From assembly GCF_030254645.1 (NCBI RefSeq), contig NZ_CP116346.1:972001-1036000 (forward strand): a stretch of 64,000 nt of DNA. Reading direction: 5' to 3'. Within the stretch, counting starts at the first letter, position 1; each line of letters starts with the position of its first letter. Position numbers and translations under genes: made by a program. This document shows, piece by piece, positions 46,673 to 53,995 of the stretch. This DNA comes from Paucibacter sediminis (GTDB taxonomy: Bacteria > Pseudomonadota > Gammaproteobacteria > Burkholderiales > Burkholderiaceae_C). Under the pieces are notes generated by a model that saw nothing but the letters and a program-made list of their open reading frames with translations, made no database searches and was not told the origin of the DNA.

Positions 46673-47560
46673 CTAGCCCGCCAAGCCCCAGACCTGCAGC
46701 ACCGACTCCCGCACCGCCGTGAGCGCCGGCAGCTCGGCTGCCGCCTGCGGGCCGACCCAGCACAGCCAGGTTTGCCCGCGCCAGCCCGGCCAGACCCGGC
46801 CCTGCCCCTGGCGCTCGAGTTCCTCGGCCTGATCGCGCCGCATCAGCCCCGCGCCCAGGCCACTCGCCACCATGGCGCGCATCGCCGCTTCGGTATCGGC
46901 CATGGGGCCGACCGGCAACTCCCTGCCCACGCTGCGAAACAGCGTCTCCAGCTGCAGACGCAGGCCGCATTCGGTCGGCGTCGCCACCCAGGGCAGCTCG
47001 GTCAGGGCGCTGAGCGAGCCGGGCAGGTTGTCGGCCCGCCACTGCGGCGGCAGCATCGCGACGATGTCGACCGGCGTCAGGCGCAGCACCTCCAGGCCAT
47101 CCAGCTGCGCCTGCTCGTTGAGCACATAGGCACAGTCCAGCTCGCCGCGCCGCACCGCCTGCATGGTGCGCAGCGACAGGCCCTGTTGCAGCTGCAGCGC
47201 CACCTGCGGATGCCGTTCGGCCAGCTGCACGAACACCTCGCCCAGGCGCAGCGAGACCGGATCGCTCACCGTGCCCATGCGCACCGCGCCGCGCGCCTGC
47301 CCGCGGATCTGCGCCGCAGCCGCCTGCAGGGCCTGCGAGGCGGCGATGGTGCGCTGCGCCTCGGCCAGCAGGCGCTGGCCCGCGACGGTGAGCGACATGC
47401 CGCGTGCGGTGCGGTCGAACAGCCGCACGCCCAGCTCGTCTTCCAGCGCCTTGAGCTGGGCGCTCACGGCCGGCGGGCTGGTGAACACCCGCTCGGCCGC
47501 ACGCGTGAGATTGCCCTCCGCCGCCACGGCGATGAATGTCTTCAGCTGGTAGATCTCCAT
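46673..47560 (-). CDS. LysR-family transcriptional regulator
   Basis: 295 residues. The N-terminal winged helix is MEIYQLKTFIAVAAEGNLTRAAERVFTSPPAVSAQLKALEDELGVRLFDRT, beginning right at the start at 47560, and the C-terminal effector domain follows (RMGTVSDPVSLRLGEVF, YVLNEQAQLDGLEVLRL). It is divergent from an EamA exporter gene 152 bases away, the usual layout for a LysR regulator and its target. Confidence 0.93.
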   Translation of the reverse strand: MEIYQLKTFIAVAAEGNLTRAAERVFTSPPAVSAQLKALEDELGVRLFDRTARGMSLTVAGQRLLAEAQRTIAASQALQAAAAQIRGQARGAVRMGTVSDPVSLRLGEVFVQLAERHPQVALQLQQGLSLRTMQAVRRGELDCAYVLNEQAQLDGLEVLRLTPVDIVAMLPPQWRADNLPGSLSALTELPWVATPTECGLRLQLETLFRSVGRELPVGPMADTEAAMRAMVASGLGAGLMRRDQAEELERQGQGRVWPGWRGQTWLCWVGPQAAAELPALTAVRESVLQVWGLAG

Positions 47561-47712
47561 GCCGCCATTCTGCCCAGGCGGGTCGTGGCCGCATGTCGAA
47601 ATTCCGAACGGCGCGTGCCGCCGAAGCAAATGGACCGGCGCGGCCGGCATCGCCAGACTGCAGCCATCCACCACTCCGCATCGCGCCACGCGCGCCTGCC
47701 GTCCTCACCACC

Positions 47713-48681
47713 ATGCCTACCGCGCTCGCTCCCGTCGTCGCCCTGCTCTGCGCCACCAGCGCCTGGGGCAGCCTGTTTCTTGTCGGCAAGCCGCTGCTGA
47801 GCGTGCTGGACCCGCTGTGGTTCACCGTCATTCGCTATCTGCTGGCCGCCCTCCTGCTCGGCGCGCTGGCCCAGCTCTTCGGCTCGACGCCCTGGCGCAA
47901 GCTGCGCGCCCGGCTCGGCCGCCTCACGCTGCTGGGGCTGGCCGGCTACGGCTTCTTCAGCGTGCTGGTGTTCTACGGCCTGGCGCGCTCGCTGCCCTCG
48001 CATGGCGCGGTCATCATGGCCAGCATGCCCTTCACCACCCTGCTGCTGCGCTGGGCGCTGGACGGGCAGCGCCCCTCGGCCGTGTCGCTGGTTGGCGCCG
48101 CCATGGCATTAGCCGGCGTGGCCACCGTGGCCAATGTCTTCAGCCCGGCGCAGGCGGCCGACGCGCCCATGCTGCTGGGCGATCTGCTCAGCCTGGCCGG
48201 CACGCTGGGCTGGGTGCTGTACACGCGCGGCGCCGCCGCCATGCCCGAGCTGAGCCCGCTTGAATACACGGCACTCACGGCCGTGGCGGCCTGGCCCTGG
48301 ATGCTGCTGGCCGCGCTCGTGGCCACGCTGCTGGGCCTGGCGCAGGCCCCGACCATCGGCGTGCTGGCAAGCCAGTTGCCAGCGCTGCTCTACATCGCCG
48401 TGCTGCCCACCGTGCTGGCGGCCATGGCCTTCAACTTCGGCGTCCGCCGCCTGGGCGCCGTGGCCGGCACGCTGTTCATCAATATGGTGCCGGTCTCGGT
48501 GCTGGGCGTGCATGCGCTGCTGGGGCAGGCGCCGAGCGGCGCGGAACTGGCTGGGGCGGGCTTGGTGGCGCTGGCGCTGGGGGTGAATGCGTGGGCGGGG
48601 AGGAAGCTGACGGCTGGTGTGGGCGGCCATGCAGCAAGGCGGCCGCAAACGGGCGCTGCGGATTGTGCCTGCTCGGCTTAG
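47713..48681 (+). CDS. EamA/DMT family transporter
   Basis: 322 residues with ten hydrophobic helices in two EamA repeats, the first starting MPTALAPVVALLCATSAWGSLFLVGK and the second LLGDLLSLAGTLGWVLYTRGAAA. Predicted exporter of amino acids or metabolites in the inner membrane. The start at 47713 follows CCACC; longer in-frame readings upstream are implausible. Likely controlled by the divergent LysR protein. The last 25 residues (RKLTAGVGGHAARRPQTG...) are unlike the family core. Confidence 0.9.
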   Translation: MPTALAPVVALLCATSAWGSLFLVGKPLLSVLDPLWFTVIRYLLAALLLGALAQLFGSTPWRKLRARLGRLTLLGLAGYGFFSVLVFYGLARSLPSHGAVIMASMPFTTLLLRWALDGQRPSAVSLVGAAMALAGVATVANVFSPAQAADAPMLLGDLLSLAGTLGWVLYTRGAAAMPELSPLEYTALTAVAAWPWMLLAALVATLLGLAQAPTIGVLASQLPALLYIAVLPTVLAAMAFNFGVRRLGAVAGTLFINMVPVSVLGVHALLGQAPSGAELAGAGLVALALGVNAWAGRKLTAGVGGHAARRPQTGAADCACSA

Positions 48682-48699
48682 GCCGATCAGTCATCCTCC

Positions 48700-48764
48700 G
48701 TGCCCTGCCGGGCACTCCGGACCGTTGCTGCGCAACGTCCTATGGCAGCCACTGGCTGCCATAG
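48700..48764. repeat. Cluster of three hairpins
   Basis: Three adjacent inverted repeats: GTGCCC/GGGCAC at 48700-48715, CGTTGC/GCAACG at 48723-48737, and CTATGGCAGCC/GGCTGCCATAG (11-bp stem, 3-base loop) at 48740-48764. Without T-tracts they look like REP/BIME-type or transcript-stabilising sequences after the transporter gene. They lie just outside the integrated element. Confidence 0.65.
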
Positions 48765-48805
48765 AGCGAACGTGGTTCTCATCCGCTCCGCGAACCGCCA
48801 AACGA

Positions 48806-48832
48806 AAATGGCTCCCACGAGGGGAGCCATTT
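48806..48832 (-). terminator. Rho-independent terminator, probable ancestral tRNA-Phe terminator
   Basis: AAATGGCTCCC / GGGAGCCATTT, 11-bp stem with a 5-base loop, followed on the minus strand by TTCGTTT. It sits 6 bases beyond the 3' end of the tRNA-Phe fragment, where the terminator of the intact tRNA gene would have been before the element inserted. It would also stop plus-strand transcription from the transporter gene. Confidence 0.8.
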
Positions 48833-48837
48833 GCGTT

Positions 48838-48882
48838 TGGTGGCCTGGGGCGGAATCGAACCACCGACACGCGGATTTTCAA
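48838..48882 (-). repeat. Attachment-site repeat, left copy (3' fragment of tRNA-Phe)
   Basis: 45 bp identical to 62024-62068. It contains the encoded CCA, the acceptor 3' strand, the T arm and the 3' side of the anticodon arm of tRNA-Phe, then diverges inside the anticodon loop. It is not a functional tRNA. It marks the left boundary of the integrated element. Confidence 0.93.
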
Positions 48883-48897
48883 AACAGTGCACAGGTG

Positions 48898-48910
48898 GGG
48901 TCAGGTCTTG
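48898..48910 (-). repeat. Dispersed 13-mer, copy 5
   Basis: GGGTCAGGTCTTG on the plus strand, inside the element 15 bases after the left att repeat. Confidence 0.7.
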
Positions 48911-48967
48911 CCTAAGTCGAAGAGAACTAACAACTTTTTGGCTCAGACCGGGGCGCCCCAACCTACT

Positions 48968-49078
48968 TACCGAACCGGGTACCGAACGACGCCGACCATC
49001 CCGCATGCATCGCCATAAGATTTCTCGAATGCAATCAACGGCATAGCGCCACCGACCGCCGAACGCGGCCTACCGAAC
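48968..49078 (+). repeat. Three TACCGAAC direct repeats (candidate integrase arm sites)
   Basis: TACCGAAC occurs at 48968-48975, 48980-48987 and 49071-49078, all in the same orientation, between the att core and the integrase stop. Short direct repeats in this place are typical of arm-type sites bound by the integrase N-terminal domain. Confidence 0.5.
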
Positions 49079-49148
49079 GCATGGGCGGGCGGCATGGGCC
49101 GGTCGAGGGGGCCGTAGCCCACCCCGACCCGGACACCCAATAGCGCAG

Positions 49149-50333
49149 CTATGCCGGCACCGCCTCGGCAGGCTTGACGATCACGGACGCTGCCAGTGCA
49201 ACAGTTCGCATCGTGGTGCCCGTCAAGTGTCCATAACGTTGGGTCGTGCGGCAGTCTGCATGATTCATCGCGCGCTGCAGCTCGGGGAGGCTGTGACCAG
49301 CGGCGAGCACCATCTTCCCGAAGGTATGTCGCAGGTCATGGAGACGCACCTTATTGCTAAGGCCCGCTTCCTTACGCAAGCGATACCAGACGCGCGTAAT
49401 GGTCGTGAAGGGCTTTCCCGTCTGGCGATTTACAAACACATACTCCGAAGACCCGCGGGTGCCGACAGCATCAAGAATCCAGAGCGCACTCGGATTCAAG
49501 TACTGCGGATTGGCACGTTTGGACTTCGCCTCGGTCGCGGGTACAAGCCAGACACCGTTCGGCATGTCGACGTCACGCCACTTTGCATGCAGCGCGCTAT
49601 TGAGGCGAGCGCCAGTCACCAGCAGAAACAGGATCGCCAAAGCAACCATGCGATTCCCATCTGCAAGCAACACGTTCTTCAAACGCTCAACTTCGGCATC
49701 GTCAAGATAGTTCTCGACGCGGTTATCAACGTGAAACAGCTTGAAGCCGCGAAGGACGTTCTTCTCCAGCATCTCCCACTCCTGTGCCAGCGCCAGCGCG
49801 TGCCGAAACAGCGCAACGTGCAAGTCGGCAGATGCCGGGCTCAGGCCATGCTCCTTGACCAAGCCAACATGGAATACCTGAACTTCGTGCCGATTGATTT
49901 TGCTGAGGGGGAGGTGGCCAAACTTCGGCGCGATGCGGATGCGGTAGAGCTGCTCGTCACGAACATGCGAGCGCTTATGCATCTCCGCGTGCGGCATGTA
50001 GTGCTTGCGCATGAATTCGTCCAAGGTAATCTCGACGGGCAGTGCCGGGGCATACGCCAGCTTCGGCAGCAGCATGTGCTCGGCCTTAAGCTGCTTCGCG
50101 AGCTTCTTGGCCTGGGGCAAGCTAACCTCCTGGACGGTGCCAAGCTTCTTGTAAATGTTCGTACCCTTTTCGTTTTTTAGGCGCAGGTACCAAGTCGGGA
50201 CAGCCTTCTCGGATGCGCGGCACTCGGCGAACAGGCCAGGCTCATCAGCCACGCCGTATTCGATTTTTTTCTTATCAGGCGGGCACACCAGGCCCGTGGC
50301 CATGAAGGCCGGCGTAAAGGTCATGACGGCCAT
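49149..50333 (-). CDS. Tyrosine recombinase/integrase (P4-type)
   Basis: 394 residues. An N-terminal DUF4102-like arm-binding part (about 1-95) and a SAM-like core-binding domain (about 100-190, ITLDEFMRKHYMPHAEMHKRS) precede the catalytic domain with the full set R243 (TGARLNSAL), H332 and R335 (LHDLRHTFG), H358 (MNHAD) and Y367 (QRYGHL). AAGGAGACTGAG precedes the ATG at 50333; an upstream in-frame ATG at 50456 adds unrelated residues. It should integrate and excise the element at the tRNA-Phe 3' end. It is transcribed toward the left att copy. Confidence 0.94.
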   Translation of the reverse strand: MAVMTFTPAFMATGLVCPPDKKKIEYGVADEPGLFAECRASEKAVPTWYLRLKNEKGTNIYKKLGTVQEVSLPQAKKLAKQLKAEHMLLPKLAYAPALPVEITLDEFMRKHYMPHAEMHKRSHVRDEQLYRIRIAPKFGHLPLSKINRHEVQVFHVGLVKEHGLSPASADLHVALFRHALALAQEWEMLEKNVLRGFKLFHVDNRVENYLDDAEVERLKNVLLADGNRMVALAILFLLVTGARLNSALHAKWRDVDMPNGVWLVPATEAKSKRANPQYLNPSALWILDAVGTRGSSEYVFVNRQTGKPFTTITRVWYRLRKEAGLSNKVRLHDLRHTFGKMVLAAGHSLPELQRAMNHADCRTTQRYGHLTGTTMRTVALAASVIVKPAEAVPA

Positions 50334-50460
50334 CTCAGTCTCCTTGGTTGTGAATGCGATTGGCGCGACAAGGCGCCTGGTTCTCGCGCAAAGCTGGGTC
50401 GGCAGGTGATGGGTATGCCGAGCGGCTAGGGCCCATCGCGATAGGGGGAAAAACACATTT

Positions 50461-50488
50461 CATGTCGCAAAATTCCTTTGGTGACATG
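50461..50488. promoter_or_regulatory. Inverted repeat upstream of the integrase
   Basis: CATGTC and GACATG arms 16 bases apart, within the 244-base gap before the integrase. The right arm lies in GTGACATG, an 8-mer also present at the XRE operator (56483-56490), so the element's repressor might act here. Confidence 0.4.
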
Positions 50489-50546
50489 GCAATAGCGACG
50501 CCTGCCCTGCACGCAGGGGGAGGCTGATTGCCAAGGTGATGAAAGG

Positions 50547-50565
50547 CCGCCGGGGTTAGCGGCGG
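50547..50565 (-). terminator. GC-rich hairpin after the DUF3631 gene
   Basis: CCGCCG / CGGCGG with a 7-base loop, 12 bases beyond the stop of the helicase-like gene and followed on the minus strand by GCCTTTC. A possible weak terminator of the primase operon. Confidence 0.4.
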
Positions 50566-50577
50566 CGGGGCTAGGGG

Positions 50578-52071
50578 CTAGAAGTCCGCGTCTACCAACG
50601 ACGTCGGCGACTTGGGCGGTGCCGGGTCAAGCAGCGCGGCCGTTGCTCTGATAAGGTCAGGCTCACCATCCCTACGCGCCTCGACCTGTTGCTCCGTTGC
50701 GGCAACATCGGTCAAGCATGTCGGCGGTGATGTGCTGGCTTGGGGCTCCGGGCACGCATTGGGGACGTCGGCCTTCAAGTAGCGGGTGAAAGCGTCGTTG
50801 AAGTCGCCCACGTCGTAGCCCTTTGGTGTGCTGCCGTTGGGCTCCAGCGGTGTCTTGGGCTGGCGCACGGTCTTCGGCTTGATGCTGTAGGCATCGAGCA
50901 GCTTGGCCAGCTGACGGGGCGTAAGTGGCTTGCCGCGGTTGTAGGTGCACCAACCCATGTCATCGTCGGCAATCAGCATCGAGATCAAGTCGGCCGTCTT
51001 GATGGTCGGCTTGGACCACTTGGACAGCACCTCCTTGATGTCCGCCAGCAGGTCGTTTCCGGTGCTGGCCTGCGATTCGCTTGCGACAGACATCTTGATC
51101 GCTGCCACGGTGGCGCGCTGAACCCAGGCATCACCTGCGCACTCCGCGATCGCCAGCAGCGGCTCCCAGTTGTCCTGCGCACGGTCGCTCATCTGTTCGG
51201 GCAAGGTGGGGCGCGCCATGCGAACCTGATGCGCGTAATCCAAGGCAAAGCGCGCCAACTGCGAACTGAGGCGGTTGAAGACCTCATCATCGGCATGGCG
51301 GAAGCGCTCGACCTTTTCATGCGCAAGCTTGCGACGCATGCCGAACACGATGCCTCGGCTCATGGTGGCGTCGGGCAGGTGTTTTTCAAGCGCGATGCCG
51401 GCGATCGACTTGGCGCCGTACACCGAAAACATCTTGGGCTCAATGCTTTCGGTGGTCACCTCGCTGCGCAGCACGAAGCCTCCGCGCTTGTAGCCCGCAT
51501 TCACCATGCCGTGCAGATCCGAGTTGTCGCGAAAGAAGGTGTCAGCCTCATCGATAAGCAGGGTGGCACCCCACAGCTCGATGGAACGGAAGAGCGCCGA
51601 CATCGATGCGTTCGAGGCGAACAACGGGCGGTAGGCTAGGCGGCCAAGGATGGTCTGGAACAGCGTCTTCGCACAGGCTCGCTCGGGCGCATTGATGATC
51701 GCAATTGGCGAAACATCCGCAACATCTATCAAGTGGGTGTGCGCCAGCCACAGGGCAGCCGCATCGGCCTGCTCGGGCTCCAAGATGACGTACTTCTTGA
51801 TAAGGGCGGCGATGTCGTCGAGCAGCTTTGCCGGCTGCACCGGCTCCTCGGCGGGCTCATTCTCGGTAAAAGGCAGGCGACTCGCCGGGCCACTGCTGGC
51901 GCGTGCAGTCTTGACCATGTCGTCCAAGGTCTTGAGCTGCACACGCAGCTTCTTTGCCTCGTCTCGGCGGACCTTGTCGTACTCCATGGGCGTCAGAGCG
52001 GCAAGACGCACGACGACGGCCTCAACGGCAGCCACGCCCGGGGTGTTGTGACTAGGGTCAGTAGCGGACAT
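50578..52071 (-). CDS. DUF3631-type ATPase, replicative helicase-like
   Basis: 497 residues. The Walker A position is degenerate (INAPERACAKTLFQ), while Walker B is clear (TLLIDEADTFF). The DUF3631 body follows (NSDLHGMVNAGYKRGG, PLLAIAECAGDAW) as in element-encoded helicases, with a C-terminal winged-helix-like segment (LISMLIADDDMGWCTYNRGKPLTPRQLAKLLDAY). The ATG at 52071 shares a base with the upstream TGA (TGATG), favouring it over the GTG at 52074. Third gene of the primase operon, supplying the helicase portion that P4-like alpha proteins carry in one chain. Confidence 0.8.
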   Translation of the reverse strand: MSATDPSHNTPGVAAVEAVVVRLAALTPMEYDKVRRDEAKKLRVQLKTLDDMVKTARASSGPASRLPFTENEPAEEPVQPAKLLDDIAALIKKYVILEPEQADAAALWLAHTHLIDVADVSPIAIINAPERACAKTLFQTILGRLAYRPLFASNASMSALFRSIELWGATLLIDEADTFFRDNSDLHGMVNAGYKRGGFVLRSEVTTESIEPKMFSVYGAKSIAGIALEKHLPDATMSRGIVFGMRRKLAHEKVERFRHADDEVFNRLSSQLARFALDYAHQVRMARPTLPEQMSDRAQDNWEPLLAIAECAGDAWVQRATVAAIKMSVASESQASTGNDLLADIKEVLSKWSKPTIKTADLISMLIADDDMGWCTYNRGKPLTPRQLAKLLDAYSIKPKTVRQPKTPLEPNGSTPKGYDVGDFNDAFTRYLKADVPNACPEPQASTSPPTCLTDVAATEQQVEARRDGEPDLIRATAALLDPAPPKSPTSLVDADF

Positions 52072-52529
52072 CACTGGCCCTCCACTTTGACAACCTGGAA
52101 GGCATCGCCATCGGCTTCGGCGCAGACTTCCTGCCAGTCATGGCCCTGCTCGGCCAAGATGAAGCGAAACGACGCCATGGTCAGCGGGCGCGGATGATCC
52201 AGGCGAAAGGATTTCCACTTGGCGCGTGTATCACGATCACCTTTGTATTTCTTACCCGTAGCGCTCCATGCGTCGAAGCAGTCGAAGCCTTCTTGGGTGC
52301 CGCCGGAGACATGAAACACGAGCGCACCCAGGCGCAGCCAATTGCCGTAGTCACAGTCTGCCGAAAGACGCTTGAGGCCGGCAGACAGCAGGAGCAAAGA
52401 TCGGGCGCTCTGTGAAGGAGTCATTACCTCGTGCACTGGCTGGCTGATCTCGCTCGGCACCGCCAGCGCGCCGAAGTGCTTCAGAAAGTCCATTGGTGCG
52501 GCGTTCAGTTGGTCGACATGCTTAAGCAT
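52071..52529 (-). CDS. PriCT-2 (primase C-terminal) domain protein
   Basis: 152 residues. The PriCT_2 signature is present as DYGNWLRLGALVFHVSGGT, FDCFDAWSATGKKYKGDRDT and AKWKSF, the domain that normally follows a primase catalytic domain in a single protein. GGAGG lies 5 bases before the ATG at 52529. The start lies 8 bases inside the Prim-Pol gene and its initiation region is inside a near-perfect palindrome. It presumably associates with the Prim-Pol and DUF3631 products. Confidence 0.8.
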   Translation of the reverse strand: MLKHVDQLNAAPMDFLKHFGALAVPSEISQPVHEVMTPSQSARSLLLLSAGLKRLSADCDYGNWLRLGALVFHVSGGTQEGFDCFDAWSATGKKYKGDRDTRAKWKSFRLDHPRPLTMASFRFILAEQGHDWQEVCAEADGDAFQVVKVEGQ

Positions 52530-52536
52530 GTTGACC
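52511..52536. repeat. 26-bp near-perfect palindrome over the PriCT-2 start codon
   Basis: Arms GGTCGACATGCTT and AAGCATGTTGACC, one mismatch, no spacer. On the minus-strand mRNA the AUG of the PriCT-2 gene lies in the stem with GGAGG just outside it. This could couple its translation to ribosomes finishing the Prim-Pol gene. Confidence 0.8.
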
Positions 52537-53046
52537 TCCAAATTTCACGAGAAACTTGCCGGTGCTGGGGGGCAGGATCACCATCGTGCGGCCGGTCTTG
52601 ATATCGATGCGGTCTTGGGGATCTGCGACGATCTTGCTCGTGGTGTTGCACGGCAAGTCCTGGGACTTCGCGAAGTAGTGATGCTCTCCACGCGTCGTTT
52701 GCACGATCATTGAAGGCTGCACGCCGAAACGGCACTCGGCCTCGATCAGCGCAGCAACGGCCTTCGCGCTGTCTGCGTCAAAGACGATCATGCTGTTGCC
52801 GACGATGAAGCCAACTTCGTGGCCCGGATGGGCAATCCAATGCAGGGTGATTTGGCGCGCGGACAGACGCTGCAACCACAAATCCCATGTGACTGCGGTC
52901 TTTTTTGTCTTCGGCAGAACGGGGATAACAGCAAGTCCGAAGCCGAACCAGAAGAGTGCGCTGCTACGGTTCGAGTCGGGAAGGCCGACTAGCTGGGTGT
53001 GATATTCGTCGCGACCGTGAAGACCGGACGTTTCCTTGGTTTCCAT
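52522..53046 (-). CDS. Prim-Pol (bifunctional primase/polymerase) domain protein
   Basis: 174 residues, the length of the catalytic domain alone. Seen are FWFGFGLAVIPVLPKTKKTAVTW at the N-terminus, the metal-binding D90 and D92 in MIVFDADS, TTRGEHHYF with the conserved histidine, and RIDIKTGRTMVILPPS. Such domains make primers for plasmids and phage-like elements. The AAGGAA ribosome site is 6 bases before the ATG. First gene of the replication operon, downstream of a consensus promoter and terminator-bearing leader. Confidence 0.85.
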   Translation of the reverse strand: METKETSGLHGRDEYHTQLVGLPDSNRSSALFWFGFGLAVIPVLPKTKKTAVTWDLWLQRLSARQITLHWIAHPGHEVGFIVGNSMIVFDADSAKAVAALIEAECRFGVQPSMIVQTTRGEHHYFAKSQDLPCNTTSKIVADPQDRIDIKTGRTMVILPPSTGKFLVKFGGQHA

Positions 53047-53092
53047 TGAATTTCCTTGTTGAGCGGTTGTGTGCGCTCACGAAGGAAACAGG

Positions 53093-53175
53093 CAACAAAA
53101 AAGCTACTCCCCTCGCTCGCGGCTTGTAGACGGGGAGATCGTCCAACCCAAGAAGCCGATGCCAAGTAGTAGCTT
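53093..53175 (-). ncRNA. Structured leader RNA with intrinsic terminator, candidate regulatory RNA
   Basis: On the minus strand a stem made of CTCCCC / GGGGAG (forward 53107-53112 with 53132-53137) is followed by TAGCTTTTTTG, a good terminator. A competing 8-bp perfect repeat, AAGCTACT (53101-53108) with AGTAGCTT (53168-53175), overlaps that stem by two bases. The terminated transcript from the promoter at 53208-53237 would be about 105 nt. The arrangement resembles P4 immunity leaders. Inference from sequence only. Confidence 0.6.
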
Positions 53176-53207
53176 GAAGACGCGCGCTTGCAAATGCGTC
53201 TACGAAA

Positions 53208-53237
53208 ATTGTAGGGGGCAGCGGTAGGCATTGTCAA
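53208..53237 (-). promoter_or_regulatory. Sigma-70 promoter of the primase operon
   Basis: On the minus strand TTGACA and TACAAT are separated by 18 bases, a consensus -35 and a one-mismatch -10. Transcription should begin near 53200, about 150 bases before the Prim-Pol start. Confidence 0.8.
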
Positions 53238-53650
53238 TTTGGCTATGCGCAACGATGGAGCGGAAGTTGTCGCCATACCCTGCCCAAACCTGCCGCAACT
53301 ACCGCCACGCCGCAACGTTGCGGGGCGCCTGTTTCGGTGATGCGGCGGTGGCGGCAATTTCCGAGTCCAGCGACAGGGCCAACGCATGGCAGTCGGCGAC
53401 GAGGTCTGAATGGCAATTCAAGGTGCCCGCTGCAGAGGCGGCCGAGAAAAAATGTGTCTAAGTCGCCGCACCCGTCTATTTGACTCACCTACCCGATCAG
53501 CTGTGCGCTGACATAAGCAGTGGTCAGCAGGCAGCGTCAGGGTCGTCTGCCGGAGCCTTCGAGCCGGGCGACACTTGGGCAGGCAAATGCCTGAGAGCCC
53601 CCTATCTGGCTGCAGGTGATCCGAGCCGGGGACAGGGAGGCGGCAGGTGC
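53238..53650. other. Gene-free control region, possible origin
   Basis: No convincing gene. It contains the perfect palindrome CCGCAACGTTGCGG (53310-53323), a second GCCGCAAC at 53292, G/C-rich inverted segments around them (ACCGCCAC near 53301 and GCGGTGGCGGCAA near 53342), and a CAGGCAAATGCCTG hairpin at 53580-53593. Repeats beside a primase operon are a plausible replication origin or operator array. Confidence 0.45.
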
Positions 53651-53800
53651 TCAGTCCCAGGGCGCGTGGCCCATGTGCCCGGCTTCGTGGCCGGACAGCA
53701 AGGCCGCCTCGCTGATGATGACTAAGGGCAATAGGTCGTTGGGCAGATCCCAGTCTTGGGCATGTTGGGCGGCGAACGTGATGCAGTCGAGGTAGTTCAT
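53651..53800 (-). CDS. Small acidic protein (49 aa), unknown
   Basis: 49 residues, MNYLDCITFAAQHAQDWDL..., with AAGGAAATCCT before the ATG at 53800. It contains two histidine-rich motifs (GHEAGHMGHAP) at the C-terminus. Last gene of the small-gene cluster and transcribed toward the primase control region. Confidence 0.6.
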   Translation of the reverse strand: MNYLDCITFAAQHAQDWDLPNDLLPLVIISEAALLSGHEAGHMGHAPWD

Positions 53801-53866
53801 AGGATTTCCTTTTGGGTTACTTGCGGCGGAGATGGAAACAGACGGCTGCAGCGGATCCAACGACGA

Positions 53867-53995
53867 TCACGATGACGAGCCAGTGATAGATAATGCAAGG
53901 GCGGCGGAAGCGACGATGGCGTAGCCACGAGTGGCAGGGAACCACAGGCCCATCACACCAGCGACGATCAGTGCTGCTGTAATGTTTGCGGTCAA
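53867..53995 (-). CDS. Tiny hydrophobic protein (42 aa, TTG start), unknown
   Basis: A TTG at 53995 overlaps the upstream stop as TTGA and has GAGGGG six bases before it. The 42-residue product (MTANITAALIVAGVMGLWF...) is almost entirely hydrophobic with two short helices. A GTG that overlaps its own TGA opens a further 17-codon frame to 53817 (ending CFHLRRK). Not supported beyond coupling and composition. Confidence 0.5.
   Translation of the reverse strand: MTANITAALIVAGVMGLWFPATRGYAIVASAALALSITGSSS

Larger units (their letters stand above)
48883..49148. other. Gene-free att-proximal region of the element
   Basis: No coding frame is convincing here. It holds a copy of the 13-bp dispersed repeat (48898-48910), the palindrome GGGGCGCCCC, and the TACCGAAC repeats listed separately. 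Together with 48682-48837 outside the element it makes a 467-base stretch without genes. Confidence 0.6.

Noticed and set aside
48838-48882. Second tRNA-Phe gene
   Set aside because: Only the 3' part is present and the anticodon arm cannot form, so it is an att fragment.
53540-53650. Possible riboswitch-like segment (GCCTGAGAGCC and nearby)
   Set aside because: Compared by eye with TPP, cobalamin and glycine patterns; the core elements are missing.
53480-53725. Plus-strand frame of about 80 codons in the element control region
   Set aside because: No ribosome site, no family character, overlaps a better-supported small gene on the minus strand.
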